The position numbers were made by a program, and so were the translations under genes. A stretch of DNA of 64,000 bases. It comes from Bdellovibrionales bacterium RIFOXYC1_FULL_37_79. GTDB taxonomy: Bacteria > Bdellovibrionota > Bacteriovoracia > Bacteriovoracales > Bacteriovoracaceae. Under the pieces are notes generated by a model that had not been told where the DNA came from, did no database searches, and was given only the letters and a program-made list of their open reading frames with translations. The stretch covers positions 124,001-188,000 of the forward strand of contig MEQB01000011.1 in assembly GCA_001770015.1 (NCBI GenBank), given 5' to 3'. This document shows positions 9,385-18,125 of this stretch, piece after piece (position 1 is the stretch's first letter; each line of letters opens with the position of its first letter).

Positions 9385-10602
9385 TTAGCCAAGCCCAAAA
9401 TTAATTTCCACTTTTTCCAGAATTTGTTTTCCGATAGCAAGTGATGCGGTAGCGGCAGGAGAGGGGGCATTTAGCACATGCAGAAAATTATTTGATTGAA
9501 CAAATCTGAAATCATCGACTAAAATTCCTCCAGGCTCAAGTGCTTGGGCCCGGACTCCTGCCTCAGAGGGCGTGAGATCATTTAAATTTATATCTGGAAT
9601 CATTTCTCTTACCGCTTGTAAAAAGAGAGGTTTACAAAGTGACATGGATAATTCTTTAAGTCCCATTTTCCAATATTTTATTCCCATCTTCCAAAAAGAC
9701 GGATAGGTCAGATTTTCCAAGGTATCCTTAAGGGAAAAACTGAATTTATGATAACCTTCTCTTTTAAACGCAAAGACCGCATTAGGGCCCACTTCACGAA
9801 CGCCATCCATCATGCGGGTGAAATGAACACCGAGGAATGGGAATTCAGGATTTGGTATTGGATAAATTAAATGATTGACCAAGTTATTTTTTTTAGCGTT
9901 AAGCTTATAATATTCCCCTCTAAAAGGAATGATTTTAAGTCCGGGATCGGTGCCTGCTAATTTCGCAATGTGATCTGAATAAAGGCCTGCACAATTAATA
10001 AGATTTTTACTGATGATCGTATAGCCGGGAGTTTTAATTTCTATTTGGTTATTATTTTTTGTGATTTGATTTACTAAAGCATTTAAAATAACCACCCCGC
10101 CATGCTGTTCATAAACTCTTTTGTAGGCTTTGGTCACTTCGGTATAGTCAATAATTCCAGTAATAGGAACATGAATGGCCGAAACTGCGGTTACATGAGG
10201 TTCTATTTTTGAAATTTCTTTTTTATTTAAAATTTTTAAATTCTTTATTCCGTTTTCTATGCCACGTTTATATAAGGCATCAAGGCCTGGTAGTTCATCA
10301 TTTTTGATGGCCACAATGAGTTTGCCACAGGTTTCGTATTTTATATTTTGTTCATTACAAAAATCATGGAGCATTTTTATGCCAACTTGGGTATTTTTTG
10401 CTTTAAGTGATCCAGGTTTATAATAGATTCCAGAATGGATAACACCGCTATTATGACCGGTTTGATGTTTGGCAACCGCATTTTCTTTATCAAGCACGCA
10501 GGTTTTTAAATGAGGATATTTTTTTTGTAGCTGCATTGCCACACTCATGCCAACCACGCCGGCACCAATAATAGTGATGTCATAGGTTTTTTTACTCATC
10601 AT
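9385..10602 (-). CDS. lhgO: L-2-hydroxyglutarate oxidase-like FAD oxidoreductase
   Basis: FAD-dependent oxidoreductase of the DAO/LhgO family, 405 residues; the family oxidises L-2-hydroxyglutarate to 2-oxoglutarate, usually passing electrons to the membrane quinone pool. Features: N-terminal FAD motif GAGVVGMSVA from about residue 13, HQTGHNSGVIHSGIYYKPGS near 46-65, and NCAGLYSDHIAKLAG. The ATG at 10602 or the adjacent one at 10599 could be used; AGGA lies five to eight bases upstream. It precedes the initiating sugar-phosphate transferase's 3' end only by transcription order, and LhgO homologues do turn up inside polysaccharide loci, so a role in sugar or lipid modification cannot be excluded. 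Confidence 0.85.
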   Translation of the reverse strand: MMSKKTYDITIIGAGVVGMSVAMQLQKKYPHLKTCVLDKENAVAKHQTGHNSGVIHSGIYYKPGSLKAKNTQVGIKMLHDFCNEQNIKYETCGKLIVAIKNDELPGLDALYKRGIENGIKNLKILNKKEISKIEPHVTAVSAIHVPITGIIDYTEVTKAYKRVYEQHGGVVILNALVNQITKNNNQIEIKTPGYTIISKNLINCAGLYSDHIAKLAGTDPGLKIIPFRGEYYKLNAKKNNLVNHLIYPIPNPEFPFLGVHFTRMMDGVREVGPNAVFAFKREGYHKFSFSLKDTLENLTYPSFWKMGIKYWKMGLKELSMSLCKPLFLQAVREMIPDINLNDLTPSEAGVRAQALEPGGILVDDFRFVQSNNFLHVLNAPSPAATASLAIGKQILEKVEINFGLG

Positions 10603-10622
10603 ATTTATCCTTTAATTTTTTA

Positions 10623-11996
10623 TCAGTAGGCGTTTTTGTTTATAAAACCTTTAAAGAAGGTTAGGAAAATGATTCGAATATCAAGCCAGAGAGACCAGTT
10701 TTTAATGTAGTAAATATCACATTCGATTCGCTTATGAAGACTGGTATCACCCCGCCAGCCATTGACCTGGGCCCAGCCCGTGATTCCGGTTTTCATTTTA
10801 TGTCTAAGCATGTAGGCAGGGATATCGTTTTTAAATTTATCTACAAAGACCGGACGTTCCGGACGAGGACCCACTAAGCTCATGTCTCCCACTAATACAT
10901 TCCACAGTTGGGGTAGCTCATCAAGAGAGGTGGAGCGTAAGAAGGTTCCGATTTTGGTACGTCGGGGATCATCTTTTACGGCCCAGACGGCTCCGGTTGA
11001 ATTTTCTGCATCTACTTTCATGGAGCGAAATTTCCACATTAAAAATTTCTTTCCATCCAGGCCCATCCTTTCCTGGCCATAGAAGATCGGCCCTTTTGAA
11101 CCAAGTTTAACTATAAGGGCAATAATCGCAAGCAGGGGGGAGAGTAATAATAAACCGATAAAGGTTAATATAAAATCAAAACTTCGTTTGAGTGCATAAT
11201 CTAAAAGAGATAGGTTGGGTTGGTTAAACGATAAGACCGGAATTCCGGCGAATTCTTCGACGTGATGGCCGATGAAAGAGTAGGTTAAATCGGGTAGTAC
11301 CTGGATCGGAACTATATCGTTATGACATGCTTTTAAAACACTTTCGGTTTGATGGGAAAGTGCTCCGGGATAACCGATAACAATTGAGTCTGGGGAGTAT
11401 TTTTTTATTGCCTCACTCAGTGGAAGGTCCAACGCTTTAATATTGTATTTGGCATGAAGGTCGCCAGAGTCGATCCAGCCGATGATAACAATGCCAGCAT
11501 CCTTGTATTTTCTGACGGATTCTATGTAGCTTTTCATTTGGGTGCCATGGCCCACTAGTAGGATGTGACGAAGATTCATGCCGCGTTTTCTAAGCGTACG
11601 AAGAAAATTTCTGAGCATGATTCTTATGGCAACCAAAACAAACTGGGAGATGATAAAATAGATAATTAACATGGACCTGGAGATTCGGTCAGGGGCAAAG
11701 AAATATAAAACAATAATAAAGGTCAAAATCGCCTGGGTGTTTGCCTTTAAAACGGTAAAGATTTCTTTCATTCGGGAATTGAATCTTTGGGAATGGTAGA
11801 GCTTGTTTTTATGAAAAAAATAGATGGTCAGGATAACCAAAACAATCGACAATTTTAAAAATAAAATCCCAAGTCCGCTTTGACCCTTGAAAATATTAAA
11901 CCGGATGGTAAAAGCAATATACCAAGCACCGGCAGCACAAATAGCATCAATTAATTGCTGAAAAAAATTAAATATTTTTTCGTTTCTTTTAAGCAT
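10623..11996 (-). CDS. Undecaprenyl-phosphate sugar-1-phosphate transferase (WcaJ-like)
   Basis: Polyprenyl glycosylphosphotransferase that starts repeat-unit assembly by moving a sugar-1-phosphate (glucose in WcaJ homologues) onto undecaprenyl phosphate. 457 residues: four to five N-terminal membrane helices, a Rossmann-like CoA_binding_3 region from about residue 140 (RHILLVGHG), a further helix near 270, and the catalytic bacterial sugar transferase domain with KFRSMKVDAE, DELPQLWNVL, GDMSLVGPRPE and TGWAQVNGWRG. Start ATG 11996 has AAGGAAG upstream. A second, different initiator lies at 27941-29305, suggesting two glycans. Confidence 0.9.
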   Translation of the reverse strand: MLKRNEKIFNFFQQLIDAICAAGAWYIAFTIRFNIFKGQSGLGILFLKLSIVLVILTIYFFHKNKLYHSQRFNSRMKEIFTVLKANTQAILTFIIVLYFFAPDRISRSMLIIYFIISQFVLVAIRIMLRNFLRTLRKRGMNLRHILLVGHGTQMKSYIESVRKYKDAGIVIIGWIDSGDLHAKYNIKALDLPLSEAIKKYSPDSIVIGYPGALSHQTESVLKACHNDIVPIQVLPDLTYSFIGHHVEEFAGIPVLSFNQPNLSLLDYALKRSFDFILTFIGLLLLSPLLAIIALIVKLGSKGPIFYGQERMGLDGKKFLMWKFRSMKVDAENSTGAVWAVKDDPRRTKIGTFLRSTSLDELPQLWNVLVGDMSLVGPRPERPVFVDKFKNDIPAYMLRHKMKTGITGWAQVNGWRGDTSLHKRIECDIYYIKNWSLWLDIRIIFLTFFKGFINKNAY

Positions 11997-12064
11997 TTAT
12001 TTACTTCCTTAAGACATTATTTTTACCTTATTTTTTTGGGGTTGGAAAGAAGCAGTTTAACTTG

Positions 12065-13291
12065 TTAAGGCATAGTGGATAGCCTGCATGAAAGTTTTTG
12101 TAAACTTCTAACAAAAATAACAAAAATGATAGAAAGGCAAATTAAGGTGGTAAGTGAAAAATATTTGTAACTGAGGTTTAAAATTGGAATACCCGCATTG
12201 AGTAAAATATTCAATAAAACACTTCCAATAAAAATCTTTACTACAGTTAACGACTGATTTAACGAAGCAAGTAATTGGGACAATATCCCAATTATGCCCA
12301 GTAAAGTCCCGTTTATTAAAAGGATGCAAAAAACGAGTTCTTGACTTTTATAATTTGGTAAAAAATTAAGAGTCAACAGGTGATAGAAAATGGGACCGGA
12401 AATGGAAATGATTAAACATCCTAGCAGCAGTTTTTTTAAGAGTGATGTTATTTCAAATTTTGATTTGTGAATATTATTTTGTGAGATGGTGTCAAATATT
12501 TGTTGCATATACGGGGCTGCATATCCTTGAATGAATAACCATGCAACAATACTTAAGCTGGAGGCAAAACCGTAGGTTGCTAAATCCAGTTTAGAATAAA
12601 ACCAATTAATAAACATCTTATCAAGGCCTCGAAAAAGAGCTTCTCCCAGCCACATGATCAGAAGTGGAATGGAAAATAATAAAATTGTTTTGTTGTGTAG
12701 GTAAAGGTTGGCATTTATTTTAAAGTCACGAAACTTTGTTGAAAATAAAAAATAGATGGTAATCAAAGAATTAATTACTACGGGGACAATGAAAAGGATT
12801 TCAAGCGAACTGAAGATATAGATACCAATTAACCGCAGAGTTGGAATTCCAATTTCTTGGATCGCTTTAAATACATTTAATTTATAAAATTGATGATGAG
12901 TGGAAAAGAATACATACCGATTTTCAATGTACTTTTCAAACAATAAGCTGAAATAGATACAAAACATGATTGGGAGTGAGACATTGAGATCAAAGAGAAA
13001 TATAGCGAGTGAGGTAAGGGTGTGCATCATGATAGAAAATGTATTGTAATTTTGAAAAAAATGAATGCTGTTTGCAGTATTCATTTTTTCTTTGGGGTAC
13101 AGCAGAATAAGTCCTTTTAACGATGATAATTGCAAGAGAGGGGCAAAACTAAGGATCAGGATGTAGTAGACAAAAAAACCAAATTGTTCCTTGGGAAGAA
13201 GTTTAGCCGCTAACAGATTGATGCATAAGGCAAGTGACTTGGAAAAGAGTATAATTAATAAATTTTGAGTTGTTACTATTTTGTAATTCAT
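12065..13291 (-). CDS. Wzx-like polysaccharide flippase
   Basis: Polytopic membrane protein (408 residues, about twelve hydrophobic segments) of the MOP/polysaccharide-synthase flippase family, which moves lipid-linked repeat units across the inner membrane. The pattern of an N-terminal SLALCINLLAAKLLPKEQFG (helix then loop) is typical of Wzx. It lies between the initiator and a Wzy-like protein, as expected for a Wzx/Wzy system. The start is only 13 bp from the divergent GT2 start at 13305, and I see no strong ribosome site. Very AT-rich. Confidence 0.78.
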   Translation of the reverse strand: MNYKIVTTQNLLIILFSKSLALCINLLAAKLLPKEQFGFFVYYILILSFAPLLQLSSLKGLILLYPKEKMNTANSIHFFQNYNTFSIMMHTLTSLAIFLFDLNVSLPIMFCIYFSLLFEKYIENRYVFFSTHHQFYKLNVFKAIQEIGIPTLRLIGIYIFSSLEILFIVPVVINSLITIYFLFSTKFRDFKINANLYLHNKTILLFSIPLLIMWLGEALFRGLDKMFINWFYSKLDLATYGFASSLSIVAWLFIQGYAAPYMQQIFDTISQNNIHKSKFEITSLLKKLLLGCLIISISGPIFYHLLTLNFLPNYKSQELVFCILLINGTLLGIIGILSQLLASLNQSLTVVKIFIGSVLLNILLNAGIPILNLSYKYFSLTTLICLSIIFVIFVRSLQKLSCRLSTMP

Positions 13292-13304
13292 ATATTATCG
13301 GTCA

Positions 13305-14222
13305 ATGAAAATTAGCTATGTCATAGTGATAAATACGTTTCAACGACCCATGTTTCTTGTTGAAAGAGCTCTGAGATCCATTTTAAGGCAAGATATTCTT
13401 CCTGAAAAGGTAATACTTTTAGATCAAAATAATGACGGTTTCCTAGATCTTGCAGATGATTTAAAAAGCAATTCAATTTTTGAGCAGATTGTGTGCAATA
13501 AAATCAGTGTTTCAAAAGCAAGAAATATGATTTTAAAGCATAATATTTCCCAGGACTGGATTGTTTTTTGTGACGATGATGGCTACTTTGCGGATAATTA
13601 TTCATTGATCTTTGCGGCTATTTTAAAAAATGATCCCCAGATCGAAGTGATTTCTGGCAGCATACTTCGTGATGATAATTACGAGTTTTATACTAAAAGA
13701 CATCAGATCGGTGGAAGTTTAAAGAAGTTTGCCAATCAAAAACTCTTGATGGGTTCCAATTTTGCCGTTAGAACGAAAGTTTTTATTAAACTTAATGGTT
13801 TTGATGAAAATTTTGGAGCTGGTGCATTTTACGGAAGTAGTGAGGAAACTGATTTCGCTTGGAAAGTTTACTATGACAGCCGGAGGGCAGAATTTTTCAA
13901 GGAGTTACAAGTAATTCATGTACGGCCGTATAATTCAAATTTACAGCAGTCCTTGTCAAAGGCTTGGAGATATGGTTTCGGGAAAGGGGCGCTCGTTTCA
14001 AAATGGTTGATGAAAGGGAAATACCAGGTTTTTTTTGAAGCGATTGAAATGACTATTGTACCCTTATTGAAGGTTATTTTTAGTCTGTTTAGTCTGAATA
14101 TTAAAAACATTCTCATTAATTTAGTTGTATTAATATCTAGATATGTTGGACTGTTGGCATTTCCAGCTTTTTTTGTTTTTGAAAAATTTCAGCACAGGCA
14201 AGAGATAAAAATATCCACATAG
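13305..14222 (+). CDS. GT2-family glycosyltransferase
   Basis: 305-residue inverting GT-A glycosyltransferase with the N-terminal YVIVINTFQRPMFLVERAL strand-helix start, a DxD-type metal site in WIVFCDDDGYF, and a C-terminal hydrophobic tail that may anchor it to the membrane. The plus-strand gene sits inside an otherwise minus-strand block: its start is 13 bp from the flippase start and its last 86 bp overlap the 3' end of the Wzy-like gene on the opposite strand. Donor sugar unknown. Confidence 0.85.
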   Translation: MKISYVIVINTFQRPMFLVERALRSILRQDILPEKVILLDQNNDGFLDLADDLKSNSIFEQIVCNKISVSKARNMILKHNISQDWIVFCDDDGYFADNYSLIFAAILKNDPQIEVISGSILRDDNYEFYTKRHQIGGSLKKFANQKLLMGSNFAVRTKVFIKLNGFDENFGAGAFYGSSEETDFAWKVYYDSRRAEFFKELQVIHVRPYNSNLQQSLSKAWRYGFGKGALVSKWLMKGKYQVFFEAIEMTIVPLLKVIFSLFSLNIKNILINLVVLISRYVGLLAFPAFFVFEKFQHRQEIKIST

Positions 14223-15405
14223 CAGGCATATTTACATTCTGGCTTAACTGCATCGGGACAAATATCAAGGCCAGAAGGGCAGTTGCGGTTGGCTTCCATT
14301 TATATGTTATGTTTAGGTGAACAATTCTTGCAAGTAATAACAAAAATAAAGTGAAACCGATAACTCCTTGTTCGACAATAATTTCAAGAAATAGATTGTG
14401 TAAACCGGTCGGATTATTGGAAACATTATTATTATCAGAATTTTTTTGGGACAAATAGTTTTTACTATTACCAAGTCCAACGCCATATAAGGGATTTTTT
14501 TTAAAGGCAAACCATCCCTGTCGAAAAGCGTTTATTCTAGTTGGCGTTGAACCTTTATTGATAGTTCTTGAGATAGAGTCTGGGTTAATAATTGATTGTG
14601 AGTCGCTTGAAAATCCCCAGAATATGGGGTTTGAAAGAACAATGATTGTGGCACTGATCAAAAAAGGAATAAAAAATGCTTTTAAATAATTGGATCTGGA
14701 AAATTTGGTAGAAATAAGCACAAAGGGGAGAAGTGCTAAACACAACATTGATATTCTGGCGTATGTTAAGCCTAAGGCGGTAATAAGTAGTAAATTGGTG
14801 ATAAACCGTTTCTCGAAAGTTAAATAACAATTTGATAAAATGAGTGTGGGAAAAAAAAGAAGAGAAACGTACGACGGTTCTCCTAAAAAAGCGTAACTTC
14901 TCACATGTCCCATAAAGTTATAGTGATTAAAGTTGGCAGGGAGAATCAGATGGGAAGGAAAGTAATTGGATAAAATTATATAGAGGGAATTAATAATTTG
15001 AGAAAAAAGGACGAGTTTGAATAATAAATTAAAAGATATCTGGCTTGATATTAATAAAAAAATGCAATTAAAGATTAGCCAGACAAGAAATCCTATCGTG
15101 CGTAGATTGGTGTGATGAATTAATAGTAAGATGTTATATGCAACGATTAAACAACATAGTAAAAACAGTGGCTCAATTTTTATTACATCCCAATATTTTT
15201 TATAATTTAAAAAAAGGATGGGAATTATGATCAAAAAACCCATATAACCGATACGCAAAAAAAAGGGGCCAATGGGGATTTTTGAGAGGTCTTGCATTGG
15301 TGATAAAAAAATCCATAATCCCACGGAAAACCAGATTAATAGTTGAGAATAATTTTTTTGTAAATTTGGAAATAAATTTTTGATTGAAAAAATATTTGTT
15401 GCCAT
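14137..15405 (-). CDS. O-antigen polymerase/ligase family membrane protein (Wzy-like)
   Basis: 422-residue polytopic protein with a long string of hydrophobic segments. It carries the Wzy_C periplasmic loop: NPLYGVGLGNSKNYL followed by GLHNLFLEIIVEQG, with the His-Asn-x-x-Leu-Glu core. Given Wzx and a WcaJ-like initiator next door, polymerisation of repeat units is the most likely role. It starts 14 bp after the stop of the 512-residue membrane protein and ends convergently, overlapping the GT2 gene by 86 bp. Confidence 0.8.
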   Translation of the reverse strand: MATNIFSIKNLFPNLQKNYSQLLIWFSVGLWIFLSPMQDLSKIPIGPFFLRIGYMGFLIIIPILFLNYKKYWDVIKIEPLFLLCCLIVAYNILLLIHHTNLRTIGFLVWLIFNCIFLLISSQISFNLLFKLVLFSQIINSLYIILSNYFPSHLILPANFNHYNFMGHVRSYAFLGEPSYVSLLFFPTLILSNCYLTFEKRFITNLLLITALGLTYARISMLCLALLPFVLISTKFSRSNYLKAFFIPFLISATIIVLSNPIFWGFSSDSQSIINPDSISRTINKGSTPTRINAFRQGWFAFKKNPLYGVGLGNSKNYLSQKNSDNNNVSNNPTGLHNLFLEIIVEQGVIGFTLFLLLLARIVHLNITYKWKPTATALLALIFVPMQLSQNVNMPAMWIFLSLACAEIFQKQKKLEMPTVQHI

Positions 15406-15419
15406 AATATTAATCTTTG

Positions 15420-16958
15420 TTAGAGCATGCCATCGAGTAATAAATAATTGTTGATTTTTATTAAGGGAATCTTCACAATTTTCTCACCCGGAACAGGCAT
15501 AATGGCAAAATATTTGCATTTTTTATAATCTGTGTTTGAATAATTTAGAATATTTCCTTTCCAGTCGAGAACAAGTGCGACTGGGCGGTCTACTTTTGAA
15601 AATGTATAGTAGGAATAAAGCAGGTATTCGTTGCGAAAAATAATGCAGTCATCTGTGGGTACAGCAGAATCAATCGTTTTGATAAAATCGATGGGGCTGT
15701 TAAAATTATGACGATCTCCAAAATAATTTCTAAACCTTTTAGGGTAAATTGAAAATTGCATAAAAATCACGAGTACTGTGGAAGTGACTGGGAGCACCCA
15801 TTGTTTTTCTAAGATTCGATGAATAGCGATTATTTTACTTGGTAAGATGTTTAACAATAAATGTGCTGAGATTATTGAGTTTAAAATAATCGTTGAAGTG
15901 TTGAGATACTCTTTAAGGGGGTAATAACTTAGCGCAGGCTGATATTCAAATTGTAGAAAGTGGAACGCCAGATGTGGTCCAATAATCCATATTATTATCA
16001 GCGAAAATATGAATTCTCTTTTTTTGAAAAAATAAATAAATCCAATTAGGGAGGGATAAATCATAAAAATTTGAATAATTGCATCCCTGATACCCATATT
16101 AGGAGTAAAAAAGGGAAAAAACATTGAATAAATACTTTTAAATCCTAAAATGGGAAGAAATTTAATTTGATAAGAAAGATTTAGATTGGTTACCTCAAAA
16201 AAAGCAAAAAGTGCGTAGTAAATGGAAATGGCAAACAAGGAAATAAAAATTGAAAGTATTGCTTTTTTGCGTTGATTGTAAAACATCAGCATTAAAAAGG
16301 AAAAAACTAAAAATAAAAAGCATAGGGGTTTTCCGGTAGGGTGAAAACTTACCAGTGGGAGCATGGTAGACGTTAAAAGTAATGCAAAAGTTCGATTCGT
16401 TAATTTAAGGCACCAAAGAAAATAAATGCATATATAAAATAAATTAACCCACTCACGAGGTGCGCCGGTCATTTGGTGAGGAACTATTAAATAGCTAAAT
16501 AAAATAATTATTCCTGAAAAAACCGAAGTATATAAACCAAATAGTTGTTTGGATATTATCATTGGGATTAATATTAGGCATGCGCCCAATAAATAAATTG
16601 AAATCCAAAAAGTTTGTATATAGCTAGTGAATGTAATTTTATTTAATACATTTAGATAAACAGCATGACCAATATGATAAAACCGTTTAAGACGATGGTA
16701 AAATCTTTTACGATAAAATTCAGGCCAGCTATTCTTTTCAAGCATATTGTCTAAAATTTCAAAAGAGCGAAAGAAGTTGGTGCGGTTTGGCTTCAAGGTA
16801 TCCAGTGCTTTGGCGTGAAAAATGTAGGAAAAAGCATCATCCGCCTCAATTGGTATTTCCCGCATGGATTGCAAACCGTAAATATTAATCCATCTTATAA
16901 AAATAAAAGTAAAACACAAAATGATAAAAAATCTATTTCGAAGGATGGATGTGATCAT
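15420..16958 (-). CDS. Large multispanning membrane protein, possible GT-C-like
   Basis: 512 residues with roughly ten hydrophobic segments and a soluble C-terminal portion. I do not recognise the family. An early acidic pair, EADDAFSYIFHAKALD (about residues 38-53), sits in the first predicted periplasmic loop, reminiscent of the catalytic loop of GT-C glycosyltransferases that use lipid-linked donors; this is inference only. It overlaps the GDP-fucose synthase 3' end by 26 bp and is followed at 14 bp by the Wzy-like gene, so it belongs to the same operon. Confidence 0.6.
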   Translation of the reverse strand: MITSILRNRFFIILCFTFIFIRWINIYGLQSMREIPIEADDAFSYIFHAKALDTLKPNRTNFFRSFEILDNMLEKNSWPEFYRKRFYHRLKRFYHIGHAVYLNVLNKITFTSYIQTFWISIYLLGACLILIPMIISKQLFGLYTSVFSGIIILFSYLIVPHQMTGAPREWVNLFYICIYFLWCLKLTNRTFALLLTSTMLPLVSFHPTGKPLCFLFLVFSFLMLMFYNQRKKAILSIFISLFAISIYYALFAFFEVTNLNLSYQIKFLPILGFKSIYSMFFPFFTPNMGIRDAIIQIFMIYPSLIGFIYFFKKREFIFSLIIIWIIGPHLAFHFLQFEYQPALSYYPLKEYLNTSTIILNSIISAHLLLNILPSKIIAIHRILEKQWVLPVTSTVLVIFMQFSIYPKRFRNYFGDRHNFNSPIDFIKTIDSAVPTDDCIIFRNEYLLYSYYTFSKVDRPVALVLDWKGNILNYSNTDYKKCKYFAIMPVPGEKIVKIPLIKINNYLLLDGML

Positions 16959-17889
16959 AGGTAAGTGTTTCCCGGTAAAATTGTATAATTTTTCTTAATC
17001 CTTCTCGAAGTGAGATTTCTGGTTTCCAGCCCTTGTTCATAATTTTGCTAACATCTAAAACTTTTCGAGGAGTTCCGTCTGGTTTTGAGGGATCGGTTAA
17101 TATTTCACCAGTAAAGCCGAGCTCTTGTGCAATCATTTTTGCTACTTCGATAATTTCAATATCTTTGCCTGTGCCTATATTGATATAGTCAAAATCGATA
17201 ATGTCTAGATTCATGAGATGGACACAGGCCTTTGCCAAATCATCGACGTAGAGAAATTCACGTTTAGGTTTACCTGTGCCCCAAACAGTGAAGTTTGTTT
17301 TGCCCTCTTGCATTGCTTTATACATTCTGGCGATTAAGCCAGGAATAACATGAGAGTTTTCAAGGTGGAAAGAATCATTAATTCCATATAAATTAGTTGG
17401 CATAACACTAAAAAAATCATGACCATATTGTCTTTTAAAGCTTTCCGCAAGTTTTAGGCCAGCAATTTTAGCTATTGCGTAGGGTTCATTTGTTTTTTCT
17501 AATTCGCTTGTAAGTAGGTATTCTTCCTTTATTGGTTGCGGAGAAAATTTGGGATAGATACATGAACTTCCCATAAAGAGAAAACGCATGACATTATTTT
17601 TATGTGCAGAGTAAAAGGTGTTATTTTGAATTTGAAGATTTTCCCAGATAAAATCGGCTCGGTATGTATTATTGGCAATAATGCCGCCTACTTTGGCGGC
17701 ACACATAAATACATATTCAGGCTTATGTGTATTAAAATAATTTGTGACTGCCCCCCCATCTAGTAAATCCAGATCATTATGTGTGGGGAGATATAGATTA
17801 TTGTAACCGACTGATTTTAATTTGCGAACAATTGAAGACCCCACGAGTCCCCTAGCACCGAGTACTAAAATTCTACTATCTGGTTTCAT
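16933..17889 (-). CDS. fcl: GDP-L-fucose synthase
   Basis: Bifunctional epimerase/reductase (WcaG/Fcl) converting GDP-4-keto-6-deoxymannose to GDP-L-fucose with NADPH. 318 residues: GARGLVGSS at 11-19, MGSSCIYPK at 106-114, and the Tyr137-x3-Lys141 pair in EPYAIAK. Close to the family's usual length. It supplies the second step after Gmd (24869-25912), which is encoded 7 kb away rather than adjacent. First gene of the minus-strand block ending at 14137. Confidence 0.93.
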   Translation of the reverse strand: MKPDSRILVLGARGLVGSSIVRKLKSVGYNNLYLPTHNDLDLLDGGAVTNYFNTHKPEYVFMCAAKVGGIIANNTYRADFIWENLQIQNNTFYSAHKNNVMRFLFMGSSCIYPKFSPQPIKEEYLLTSELEKTNEPYAIAKIAGLKLAESFKRQYGHDFFSVMPTNLYGINDSFHLENSHVIPGLIARMYKAMQEGKTNFTVWGTGKPKREFLYVDDLAKACVHLMNLDIIDFDYINIGTGKDIEIIEVAKMIAQELGFTGEILTDPSKPDGTPRKVLDVSKIMNKGWKPEISLREGLRKIIQFYRETLTYDHIHPSK

Positions 17890-17926
17890 AATTATTTTCC
17901 ATTAATCTTAATTTAAAAAATAAGCT

Positions 17927-17955
17927 AATCTATCAAAGCCGCTTTTAACCAACAA
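17927..17955 (-). promoter_or_regulatory. Putative promoter of the fcl operon
   Basis: On the minus strand TTGTTG (17955-17950) and TAGATT (17932-17927) are spaced 17 bp, about 38 bp upstream of the fcl start. Moderate sequence match only. Confidence 0.3.
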
Positions 17956-18125
17956 GACTTATATTTTTTTAAAGTAAGGGGATGTCTTAATGTGTCGTGA
18001 TAAAAAACGATGAATAGGCTATATTCCTCTTCCAAATTAATAAATAATTATATAGTATTTTACACTTTGTACAAATAATTAGTGTTTAACGAGCCAAAAT
18101 GTTAGGTATCTAGGAAGTGTCGACG
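17933..18125. other. Divergent intergenic region between fcl and the 18126 gene
   Basis: AT-rich spacer between two divergent operons. It holds a 10-bp palindrome TTTGTACAAA (18066-18075) within the arms CACTTTGTACAAAT...TTAGTG, a possible operator. The ribosome site of the downstream gene is AGGAAG at 18112-18117. No small gene seen. Confidence 0.35.

Noticed and set aside
18066-18075. TTTGTACAAA as a phage-type attachment core
   Set aside because: A 10-bp palindrome is expected by chance in AT-rich DNA, and there is no integrase or repeated copy; kept only as a possible operator.
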